DNA from: Acetobacteraceae bacterium
GTDB lineage: Bacteria; Pseudomonadota; Alphaproteobacteria; Acetobacterales; Acetobacteraceae
NCBI GenBank assembly: GCA_003164305.1
Contig: PLSZ01000041.1
Coordinates: forward strand, 1 to 20,659
Reading direction: 5' to 3'
DNA length: 20,659 bases
Shown: piece by piece, positions 6,298 through 13,255 of the stretch
How the letters are laid out: each line of letters starts with the position of its first letter
Numbering within the stretch: position 1 is the first letter of the stretch
Made by a program: the position numbers and the translations under genes
The notes under the pieces: model-generated
Told to the model about the DNA's origin: nothing
The model's database searches: none
What the model saw: the letters and a program-made list of their open reading frames with translations, nothing else

Positions 6298-7434
6298 ATG
6301 ACCGACGCCCTCGACGCAACAAAAAGGCTTTCCTCAGACCGCGTTGTCGTCGTTGTCCCGGTGAAGGATGAGGCCGGTTGGCTGGAACCCTGCCTCACGG
6401 CTCTGATCCATCAGCGGGCCGCGGCGTTTGACGAAATCCTTGTGTTCATCAACAACTCGACCGACCGCGGCGCGGCGATCGCGGCGGAACTCGCCGCCCG
6501 GTCTTCTGTGCCGATCCTGATCCGCGACGTCGTTTTGCCGCCGGATCAGGCGAATGCAGGGGCCGCGCGCCGCCTCGCGATGGAATGGGCCGCGTCTCGC
6601 GCGGGTAAGGACGGGATCCTGTTGACCACCGACGCCGATGGCGTGGCGGGTCCCGACTGGCTGGCGGTGAATCTCGCCGCGCTGGCCGGCGGGGTGGACG
6701 CGGTGGCCGGACGCGCGCGCATCGATCCGCGCGATGAGACCCGCCTGCCGCCGGCCCTGATCGAGGCCGACGCGCAGGAATGTCATTACGCCGCGCTACT
6801 GGATGAAATCGACGCCCTTATCGATCCCGATCCATTCGATCCCTTGCCGCGCCACGATGAGCATTCCGGCGCCAGCATCGCCGTCACGGTATCCGCCTGG
6901 TCGCGCGCCGGCGGCATTCCTGACGTGCGCAGCGGTGAAGACCGCGAATTCTTCGCGGCGTTGCGGCGGATCGACGCGCGTGTCCGTCACCTCAACGAAG
7001 CGGTCGTTACCGTATCGGGCCGCACCGAGGGCCGCGCCGCGGGCGGCATGGCCGACACCATTCGCCGCCGTATGATCGCCACCGATGCCTTCCTCGACGG
7101 CCGCCTGGAGCCCGCTTTGGCCGCCATCGCCCGGGTCGGGTTTCGCCGCCGGTTAAGGATGCTGTGGCTGCAAGGCGCCGCCGCCCCGTCGCGCGAAATT
7201 CAACGCCTCGCCTCTGGCCTTGAGGTTTTCGACGTCGCCGTTCGCACGGCGATCGACGCGGTGTGTTTCGGAATGGCCTGGATGACGCTGGAAGCAGGCA
7301 GTCCCAGACTGCGTCGCCGCCCAGTACCGGCCGCCGGCGTGACCGGTCAGATCGACGTGGCGCGGCGCGTCCTGGCCACGCTCGACACGCCCACGCTCGA
7401 CACAAAGGTCACGCGAAAGGAACTTTTGGCCTGA
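6298..7434 (+). CDS. Glycosyltransferase family 2
   Basis: A 378-residue protein with a GT-A nucleotide-sugar-binding domain. The strand VVVVVPVKDEAGWLEPCL (16-33), ILVFINNSTD (47-56) and the metal-binding DxD motif LLTTDADG (D112, D114) are in family order. HSGASIAVTVSAW and the acceptor-site SGEDREFFAALR follow. The C-terminal third is Arg/Ala-rich and helical, with no clear membrane segment, so the enzyme is soluble or peripheral. It would transfer a sugar from an NDP donor. The start was set at ATG 6298, with GGAAA 9 nt upstream. The open frame to 6112 crosses a tandem repeat and a promoter. It ends convergently, overlapping the methyltransferase gene by 26 bp (7409-7434). It probably acts with the deacetylase, methyltransferase and flavoprotein on one glycoconjugate. 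Confidence 0.85.
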   Translation: MTDALDATKRLSSDRVVVVVPVKDEAGWLEPCLTALIHQRAAAFDEILVFINNSTDRGAAIAAELAARSSVPILIRDVVLPPDQANAGAARRLAMEWAASRAGKDGILLTTDADGVAGPDWLAVNLAALAGGVDAVAGRARIDPRDETRLPPALIEADAQECHYAALLDEIDALIDPDPFDPLPRHDEHSGASIAVTVSAWSRAGGIPDVRSGEDREFFAALRRIDARVRHLNEAVVTVSGRTEGRAAGGMADTIRRRMIATDAFLDGRLEPALAAIARVGFRRRLRMLWLQGAAAPSREIQRLASGLEVFDVAVRTAIDAVCFGMAWMTLEAGSPRLRRRPVPAAGVTGQIDVARRVLATLDTPTLDTKVTRKELLA

Positions 7435-7984
7435 CCACGTCCAGCCGGTAACCGGGTTTTCGGTCCTGGCTCACCGAACTTAATTCCGGTGCCGCGGCGA
7501 GGAACATATCCGCCACCGCCTCGCCGCTCAGCTTCTGGCCATTTTCCCCTGTCCAGTTCACCAGCACGATGCGACCGTCCGGCGCCAACGACCCGAGCGA
7601 ACGCCGCGCCGTCAGCCGGATGTCCGATACGGATAAGAAATAAAGTACTTCGGAGAATACGATCAGGTCGAACCGTCCCTCCGGCCATTCCGCGGGGACA
7701 CACAAACGTTCGACGCGCGCGCGGGAGTTTCCCGCGCAGCGCCGCCTCGCCTGGTCCAGCGCCGCCTCCGCCACGTCCACCGCCAGCAATGCCCCGCACC
7801 GATCCGCCAGCGCCGCGGTGAACACACCGATCGAACAACCCACTTCCCACGCCCGCCCGAACGGCCCGGCCCCGATCGCCGCCAGGGTCACGGCGTATTT
7901 ACCCCGCTCATACTCGCTGGAGGCGAACCGCCAGGGATCCGGATCCCTTTCGTACAACGCCTGAAAATACGCCGCGTCAGGCAT
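7409..7984 (-). CDS. NodS-like SAM-dependent methyltransferase
   Basis: A 191-residue class I methyltransferase. The N-terminus YFQALYERDPDPWRFASSEYERGKY (6-30) is the characteristic opening of the NodS-type family. SAM motif I is EVGCSIG (47-53), the acidic strand end is LAVD (67-70) and FSEVLYFL lies at 110-117. NodS N-methylates the deacetylated glucosamine of rhizobial Nod factors. This relative is more general, so a free amine of a sugar is a plausible but unproven acceptor. The start at 7984 overlaps the deacetylase stop by 8 nt. The longer frame to 8158 only reads through the deacetylase gene in another frame. It is the last gene of the flavoprotein-deacetylase-methyltransferase operon, and its 3' end runs 26 bp into the convergent glycosyltransferase. 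Confidence 0.85.
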   Translation of the reverse strand: MPDAAYFQALYERDPDPWRFASSEYERGKYAVTLAAIGAGPFGRAWEVGCSIGVFTAALADRCGALLAVDVAEAALDQARRRCAGNSRARVERLCVPAEWPEGRFDLIVFSEVLYFLSVSDIRLTARRSLGSLAPDGRIVLVNWTGENGQKLSGEAVADMFLAAAPELSSVSQDRKPGYRLDVVRPKVPFA

Positions 7985-8705
7985 CCACGAACACCTCGTA
8001 CGGCGCTTCGAAAATCCCCAGCAGGTCAGCGGGAAGCTGAAACCCGTCCGGATCGTCGGTGATGACGCCGCCGAGTTGAGACGCATGCGAGGCGATCGCC
8101 AGACGTTTCGCCGGTAGAACCTCGCCGATGTCCAAACGGGCACCGCGCGACAGTTCATCCAGCAACCGCCGGTCCGATAAAGTCCAACCCCACACGGGAT
8201 AAGACCAATGGCGAAGGTGCAGCCGCCGCGCCACTTCCGCCGCCATCAGATGCGCCGCCAGATGATCGCCATGCGGATCGTGCCGCCACGGCGCGAAGAT
8301 GCCGCCGTGACCGTTTCGCCGCGCCACATTGGCGATCCGCGCGACCGTCAGATCGAACAAAATCCCGTCGCTTGGCGCCGCGGTGTCCGGGAGCCGCAGG
8401 AATGTGATATCCCGTGCCGCGACACCCAGAAACCGCAGTGCCATCGTCGCTTCCGCTTCCCGGGTCGCGCGCAAACGCTCCGGCGGAAACGCCCTGGAAT
8501 TTGGATGCGATCCCGTTCCGTCGGTGACGAACACGACGCTGACGGGCCGGCCGCGCGCGCGAGCGGCCGCGATCAATCCGCCGCACCCTAAACTTTCATC
8601 GTCCGGATGCGGCGCCAGAATGACCGCGCCGCTTCGATCCAGAAACGCATCAAGATCGCGCGACGGAACCCCGCGCATCCGGAGCGCCACATCCGCGACC
8701 GTCAT
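7977..8705 (-). CDS. PIG-L (LmbE-type) family deacetylase
   Basis: A 242-residue zinc-dependent N-deacetylase-like protein. The metal-binding loop APHPDDESLGCGG (31-43) carries His33, Asp35 and Asp36, and the second site PHGDH (144-148) supplies the third zinc ligand, His148. Family members remove acetyl groups from N-acetylglucosamine conjugates (GlcNAc-PI, MshB, BshB). The intact site argues for an active enzyme on an N-acetylated sugar. There is no signal peptide, so it is cytoplasmic. The start at 8705 gives an ATGA overlap with the flavoprotein stop. An in-frame ATG at 8717 would add four residues and cannot be excluded. It overlaps the downstream methyltransferase by 8 nt, so the two are almost certainly co-translated, consistent with deacetylation followed by modification of the freed amine. 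Confidence 0.87.
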   Translation of the reverse strand: MTVADVALRMRGVPSRDLDAFLDRSGAVILAPHPDDESLGCGGLIAAARARGRPVSVVFVTDGTGSHPNSRAFPPERLRATREAEATMALRFLGVAARDITFLRLPDTAAPSDGILFDLTVARIANVARRNGHGGIFAPWRHDPHGDHLAAHLMAAEVARRLHLRHWSYPVWGWTLSDRRLLDELSRGARLDIGEVLPAKRLAIASHASQLGGVITDDPDGFQLPADLLGIFEAPYEVFVDA

Positions 8706-9841
8706 TCCGCCATCCATCCGGTCCGCGGCATGTCGCTAACCATGAAATACGCCGCCGCTTCATCCAGCGCCTCATCCAGCGCCGGCTGGCGCAGGTAAGT
8801 CGCCAGATCCCGCATCAGCGGTTCGACCGGATTGCTGTCCACGAACGCCGCCAGGCCAAGGCTCCGTTGCGTCAGTCGCAGCGTGTCGAGGCATGCCGCC
8901 TCCACCGCGCCGCGTGCGAGATTGACGTATTCCGCCACGCCCGCCGTCGCGTAATCGCCGCCATCCGCCAGTCGCGCGCACACCGAGACCCACAAATACG
9001 CGGTCTCCCGCGCGATCGTTGCCTTCGCGACACGGGCCCGTTGATGCGGATCGCCATCCCGCCCTCGCGCGGCCAACTGACGATTGACTTCTCCGACCAA
9101 CGCCTCCAGCCCGCCGAGCAGCACCGCCAGGGTTCGCCACGCGCCACCGGAGAACACCGGCTCCCTCAGGTAATCGCCCGGCTGCCCGATCCAGTCATCC
9201 TCACCGGGCACGTAACATTCGAAATCGACCCATCCCGTCTGCGTGGCGCGCATTCCATGCAGCAGCCCAGAGACCGGACCGCTGCGTTCACCGGGCTGTA
9301 TTCGCGTCAGCAGCAACTGCCCGCCATCAAGATGCTGATCCACGGTGATCACTCCCCGTGTGGCCACGCCGGCGGCGGAACAATGGCTCTTGCGTCCGCT
9401 GAGCCAGGCCTGGCCCACACGCCGGACGCCCGGCGGGATTTCGGTATTCCAGATGGCGTGCAGATGCCCATCCCTGACGTCCCGGGCGGCAGCGTCCACC
9501 TGACGTTCATTGCCATATCGTAACACGAGCTGGACCGCGTTCACGTGCCCCTCGAAGATCCGGCCGAGCGACAAATCGCCGCGCCCGATCAGTCGCAGCA
9601 CGGTGCTAAGTCCTTCCGCTCCCGCGGGCTCCGTGCCAAATCCAAACCCGCCCAGACAGCGCGGCAACACGGCGCGGAGCAGTCCGATCCGGCGCAGATG
9701 GTCCAGATCTTCCAAAGGCACGACCGCCGCCTGCCGCGTCTCCGGCCGGCGCGCGCGCATCGTATCGGATAGCGCGGCCACCGCCTGGACAAGCTGTTCC
9801 GGGGAGGTCAGCGCGAAATCGGGCGAAACGATGGTATCCAT
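8702..9841 (-). CDS. Acyl-CoA-dehydrogenase-fold flavoprotein
   Basis: A 379-residue protein with the helical N-terminal domain (about 1-120), the beta domain (WNTEIPPG at 131-138, then VDFECYVPGEDDWI around 205-218) and the C-terminal helical domain (about 230-370) of the acyl-CoA dehydrogenase superfamily. The C-terminus carries NPVEPLMRDL (337-346), like the second-domain signature of flavin monooxygenases such as DszC, HsaA and the amino-sugar oxygenase KijD3. The usual YEGT-type catalytic glutamate region is not evident. An oxidase, monooxygenase or dehydrogenase on a CoA-free substrate is therefore possible. It starts 36 nt after livF, behind a small terminator-like hairpin, with a weak ribosome site. 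Its stop overlaps the deacetylase start (ATGA), so these work together. Substrate unknown. Confidence 0.82.
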   Translation of the reverse strand: MDTIVSPDFALTSPEQLVQAVAALSDTMRARRPETRQAAVVPLEDLDHLRRIGLLRAVLPRCLGGFGFGTEPAGAEGLSTVLRLIGRGDLSLGRIFEGHVNAVQLVLRYGNERQVDAAARDVRDGHLHAIWNTEIPPGVRRVGQAWLSGRKSHCSAAGVATRGVITVDQHLDGGQLLLTRIQPGERSGPVSGLLHGMRATQTGWVDFECYVPGEDDWIGQPGDYLREPVFSGGAWRTLAVLLGGLEALVGEVNRQLAARGRDGDPHQRARVAKATIARETAYLWVSVCARLADGGDYATAGVAEYVNLARGAVEAACLDTLRLTQRSLGLAAFVDSNPVEPLMRDLATYLRQPALDEALDEAAAYFMVSDMPRTGWMAE

Positions 9842-9849
9842 GTCCGAGT

Positions 9850-9867
9850 AAAACGGCGTGGACGCCG
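9850..9867 (-). terminator. Small intrinsic terminator after livF
   Basis: On the minus strand CGGCG-TCCA-CGCCG is followed directly by TTTT (9853-9850). The 5-bp all-GC stem with a U-run lies 10 nt beyond the livF stop and 8 nt before the flavoprotein ATG. It is short and probably leaky, so some transcription may continue into the flavoprotein operon. Confidence 0.5.
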
Positions 9868-9877
9868 AATGGTTGCG

Positions 9878-10612
9878 TTATCCCGGCAGGATCTCGTCCA
9901 GGTTCCACTCCTCCGCCGAGGCACCGGCCAGTGCCTGGATGCGTTCCTCGTCGGCCGCGAATTCCGCCGCCGGCCCGGAATACACCACCTGGCCGTTCTC
10001 GATCACGTAGACATCGTCGGTGATTTCCAGGCTCATGCGGACATTCTGTTCTACCAACAGAATGGAAATCCCCTCCGACCGCATCTGCGAGACGATCCGG
10101 AACACCTCGCGCACGATCAGCGGCGCAAGGCCTTGCGACGGCTCATCCAGGATCAGCAGCCGCGGGTTCAACAGCAAAGCGCGCGCGATCGACAGCATTT
10201 CCTGCTCGCCGCCCGACAATTGCCGGCCGCGGTTGCCGCGCCGTTCCTGAAGTCGCGGGAACAGTTCGTACACGCGCGGGATCGTCCACTGCCCGCTACG
10301 TCCTGACGGCACCAGCAGATTTTCCTCGACCGTCAGATTGGGAAAGATCCTGCGCCCCTCTGGCACATAGCCAACGCCGCTCCGCGCGACGCGATAGGGC
10401 GGCTGCCCGGTGGTCTCCTTGCCAAACACCCGAATGTGGCCGGTGCGCGGCGGCGTCAGCCCCACCAGGCTGCGCAACGTCGTGGTCTTGCCGGCGCCGT
10501 TGCGTCCCAGCAACGTCGTCACCCGGCCTTCCGCCACCACCAACCCGACATCGCGCAGGATGTGGCTTTTGCCGTAATAGGTGTTGAGCCCCTCGGCTTC
10601 CAGCGCGTTCAT
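9878..10612 (-). CDS. livF: Branched-chain amino acid-type ABC transporter, ATPase LivF
   Basis: A 244-residue ABC ATPase of the LivF type. It has Walker A GRNGAGKT (36-43), the LivF-typical VPEGRRIFPNLTVEENL (83-99), the signature QLSGGEQEM (131-139) and Walker B LLILDEPSQGL (152-162). The usual switch follows in ILLVEQNVRMSLEITD. With LivG it powers uptake through LivH and LivM at the inner membrane. Its ATG overlaps the LivG stop by ATGA, and it is the last gene of the transporter operon. It is full length with all motifs intact. The ligand is set by the binding protein, not by this subunit. Confidence 0.92.
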   Translation of the reverse strand: MNALEAEGLNTYYGKSHILRDVGLVVAEGRVTTLLGRNGAGKTTTLRSLVGLTPPRTGHIRVFGKETTGQPPYRVARSGVGYVPEGRRIFPNLTVEENLLVPSGRSGQWTIPRVYELFPRLQERRGNRGRQLSGGEQEMLSIARALLLNPRLLILDEPSQGLAPLIVREVFRIVSQMRSEGISILLVEQNVRMSLEITDDVYVIENGQVVYSGPAAEFAADEERIQALAGASAEEWNLDEILPG

Positions 10613-11361
10613 TCGGCCGACCCCAGATAGGCCGCCTGCACATGCGGATCGTCCGCGATCTCCTTCGGCGTGCCATCAGCCAGCAGCTTGCCCTGATCCA
10701 ACACGGTGATCCGGTCCGCGAGGTTGAACACCACGCGCATGTCGTGCTCGATCAGAACGATCGTGTAACTGCTGTTCTTGTGCAGCCGGTGGATCAGCCC
10801 GGCGATCTGATAGGTTTCATGCTCGCCCATGCCGGCGGTCGGCTCATCCAGCAGCAACAGCCGAGGCTTCAACGTCAGCGCCATCGCGATCTCCGCCGCG
10901 CGCTGATCGCCGTGCGACATTTCCCCCACCAGCCGGTCCGCCTGAGCGGTCAGGCCCGTCAGGGTCAGCATTTCATCGATCGCCGCCTCGACCTGGGCGG
11001 CTTCGGCCCGGGTGCGCCAGAAGTTCAGGCGCAGGCCAGCGGCGCTCTCGGCGCCGATGCGAATGTTCTCCCGCACCGTCAGCTCCGGAAAGATTTCGGT
11101 GATCTGAAACGTCCGCGCCATGCCGCGCGCCACACGCGCCGCGACGGGAAGTTGCGTGATCACCTCGCCGTCGAACACGATATCCCCGCTGGTCGGCGGA
11201 AAAAAGCCGGAGATCAGATTAAAGAAGGTGGTCTTACCGGCGCCGTTTGGCCCGATGATCGCGCGCAATTCGCCCGGCGCCACCATCAGCGAAACATTCT
11301 CCACCGCGCGCAGGCTGCCGAAATGCTTCGACACGCCCTTAACTTCCAGCATGTTGCTCAT
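10609..11361 (-). CDS. livG: Branched-chain amino acid-type ABC transporter, ATPase LivG
   Basis: A 250-residue ABC ATPase with Walker A GPNGAGKT (37-44) and the LivG-specific ARTFQITEIFPELTVREN (82-99). Its signature loop is EMSHGDQR (147-154) instead of the canonical LSGGQ, a variation often seen in LivG. Walker B LLLLDEPTAGM lies at 168-178 and the H-switch at IVLIEHDMRVVF. The start overlaps the LivM stop (ATGA). An internal ATG three residues later is possible. It forms the ATPase heterodimer with LivF. Confidence 0.92.
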   Translation of the reverse strand: MSNMLEVKGVSKHFGSLRAVENVSLMVAPGELRAIIGPNGAGKTTFFNLISGFFPPTSGDIVFDGEVITQLPVAARVARGMARTFQITEIFPELTVRENIRIGAESAAGLRLNFWRTRAEAAQVEAAIDEMLTLTGLTAQADRLVGEMSHGDQRAAEIAMALTLKPRLLLLDEPTAGMGEHETYQIAGLIHRLHKNSSYTIVLIEHDMRVVFNLADRITVLDQGKLLADGTPKEIADDPHVQAAYLGSAE

Positions 11362-12314
11362 GCCGCGTTCCTCCGTTGCAGCATGCCCAAAAGGCCGCGC
11401 GGGAAGAACAGCACGACCAGCACGAAGATCAGCCCGATAAAGCTCATCCAGTTCACGGTCATCGATGAAATATAATCCTGTAGCACGACGAACACCGCCG
11501 CGCCGAGCAACGGCCCCCAGAACGCGCGCATGCCGCCCATCACGGTCATGATCACGATCTCCCCCGACAACGAATAATGCAGCCCCATCGGGTCGGCGAA
11601 ATTGTTCAGCAGCGCGTACAACGATCCCGCCAGCGCGGTGAAGCAGCAGGAGATACTGAAGGACAGCCAGATATGCCGCTCGATCGGGATCCCAAGAAAC
11701 CGGGCCCTGCGCTCATTCTCCCTGATCGCCAGCAAGGTTCGCCCAAATGGCGAGGCCAGCAGCAACGCCTGCAACCCGACAGCGACCGCGAACACCACCA
11801 GCAGGAAATAGTAAAACGCCGTGCTGTTGTTGGTGATGTCGATCATGGTGAAGCCCAGGTTCAACGGCGCCCGGCTGAAGCCGCGCAACCCGTCGTAACC
11901 GCCGGTAAAATCGTTCCAGCTATAAGCCACGTAGAACGCCACCTGGCCGAACGCGACCGTCACCATCGCGAAATAAACCCCGCGCCGCCGCACGATCAGC
12001 AACCCGAACAGCGCCCCCAGCCCGCCGCCGAGCAACACGCCCATCAGCATCGCCAACGGTGTCGACGCGGCCAGGAACTTCAATGTCAGTCCCGCGCCAT
12101 AAGCGCCGAGACCGAAATACGCCGCGTGCCCGAAACTCATGACTCCCGTGAAGCCGAGCAGGATGTTGAACGACATCGCGGCCAGGCCCAGTACCAGCAC
12201 GCGTCCGGCCAACGCGGTGTAGCCACCGACCAGCGGCAACCAGAACGGCACCGCCAGCAGCACAGCCCAGATCACCAGCAGCCGCAGCCAGCGCCGATCG
12301 AAACCGCCGCTCAT
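11358..12314 (-). CDS. livM: Branched-chain amino acid-type ABC permease LivM
   Basis: A 318-residue polytopic permease of the LivM family. An early hydrophobic region is followed by the family signature GFTGVMSFGHAAYFGLGAYGAG, by FAMVTVAFGQVAFYVAYSWNDFTGGYDGLRG, and by the conserved coupling region IRENERRARFLGI. The start at 12314 gives a 4-bp ATGA overlap with LivH. The open frame to 12410 only extends through the LivH coding region in another frame. It pairs with LivH to form the transmembrane channel. Confidence 0.92.
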   Translation of the reverse strand: MSGGFDRRWLRLLVIWAVLLAVPFWLPLVGGYTALAGRVLVLGLAAMSFNILLGFTGVMSFGHAAYFGLGAYGAGLTLKFLAASTPLAMLMGVLLGGGLGALFGLLIVRRRGVYFAMVTVAFGQVAFYVAYSWNDFTGGYDGLRGFSRAPLNLGFTMIDITNNSTAFYYFLLVVFAVAVGLQALLLASPFGRTLLAIRENERRARFLGIPIERHIWLSFSISCCFTALAGSLYALLNNFADPMGLHYSLSGEIVIMTVMGGMRAFWGPLLGAAVFVVLQDYISSMTVNWMSFIGLIFVLVVLFFPRGLLGMLQRRNAA

Positions 12315-13180
12315 GTCAGCATCCCTTCTTCGCCCATCAATCCGCGGGGACGCAGCACCAGCACGACGGCCATGATCACGTAGATCACCGCCTCGCTCGC
12401 CGCCGGCCAAACGATCGTGGTCAACGCCGCCGCGACGCCGATCAACAGGCCGCCCACAAGCGTGCCGGTCAGGCTGCCGACTCCGCCGACGATGATGGCG
12501 ATGAAGCTTGGCATCAGCAGGTCATCGCCCATGTTCGGATTGAGCCCGATCTGTCCCGCCGCCAGCACGCCGGCCAGGCCCGCGAGCAAGCACCCGAGTC
12601 CGAAATTAAATGACCGCAACATGCTGACGTTGACGCCAAGCGCGGAGACCGTTTCCAGATCCAGCGTGCCCGCGCGGATACGCACGCCAACCCGCGTGAA
12701 GCGCAGGAAGGCGAACAACCCGGAGACCGCGACGATCACGACAGCGACGTTGAAGATGCGATACCAGGTGATGAAGAACAGCTGATCGCTGATCGGCGCC
12801 GACATCGAATCCGGCACCCCCAGAGGCAAACCGTTCGGTCCCCAGATGAAACGGCAGGCATCCTGCATGATGAACGCGAGGCCGAACGTCAGCAGCAAAC
12901 TGTAGACGGGATCGCGGTTATACACCCGCCTGATCATCAGCCGCTCGACGATGAAGCCCAACAACGCGGTAAGAAGCGGGGCCACCAGCAACGCACCCCA
13001 GAAGCCGATCGCCGGCGTCAGCATGTAAGCAAAGTAACCGCCAAGCGCCAGGAAGTTGCCATGCGCGAAGTTGATGACGTTGCTTAGATTCAGGATCAGC
13101 GACAAGCCCAACGCCATCAGCACGTAAAACGCGCCGATGATCAGGCCGTTGGTCACATTGAACAGGACGACTTGCAGCAT
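12311..13180 (-). CDS. livH: Branched-chain amino acid-type ABC permease LivH
   Basis: A 289-residue polytopic permease starting MLQVVLFNVTNGLIIGAFYV. Family features are SLILNLSNVINFAHGNFLALGGYFAY, RDPVYSLLLTFGLAFIMQD, the coupling-helix region VRIRAGTLDLETVSALGVN, and a C-terminal IIVGGVGSLTGTLVGGLLIG. The start was placed at 13180, with GGGGAA upstream. The alternative GTG at 13213 would lie at the foot of a strong hairpin. The gene is 75 nt after the binding-protein stop, with that hairpin in between. Confidence 0.92.
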   Translation of the reverse strand: MLQVVLFNVTNGLIIGAFYVLMALGLSLILNLSNVINFAHGNFLALGGYFAYMLTPAIGFWGALLVAPLLTALLGFIVERLMIRRVYNRDPVYSLLLTFGLAFIMQDACRFIWGPNGLPLGVPDSMSAPISDQLFFITWYRIFNVAVVIVAVSGLFAFLRFTRVGVRIRAGTLDLETVSALGVNVSMLRSFNFGLGCLLAGLAGVLAAGQIGLNPNMGDDLLMPSFIAIIVGGVGSLTGTLVGGLLIGVAAALTTIVWPAASEAVIYVIMAVVLVLRPRGLMGEEGMLT

Positions 13181-13210
13181 TGGCCGCGTTCCCCAGAAGT
13201 TGTACGCAAA

Positions 13211-13238
13211 CACCCCGCCGTCCGAAAACGGCGGGGTG
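13211..13238 (-). promoter_or_regulatory. Intercistronic hairpin between the binding-protein gene and livH
   Basis: caccccgccgt (13211-13221), loop ccgaaa and acggcggggtg (13228-13238) form a perfect 11-bp GC-rich stem. On the minus strand it lies 17 nt after the binding-protein stop and is followed by TTTGCGT. Such stems are typical between a periplasmic binding protein and its permease genes. They act as a leaky terminator and a 3' stabiliser that raise binding-protein levels above the membrane components. Confidence 0.75.
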
Positions 13239-13255
13239 CCGGTGTCGCGCGATCG

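Noticed and set aside
6298..9841. Interpretation as a nodulation (Nod factor) operon
   Set aside because: There is no NodA, NodB or NodC homologue and no nod-box-like element seen. Only the methyltransferase resembles a Nod protein, and that family is broader than symbiosis.
11577..12383. 268-codon plus-strand open frame rich in Gln and Arg
   Set aside because: It is the antisense of the hydrophobic LivM gene; complement of Leu/Val/Ala codons yields Gln/Arg/His.
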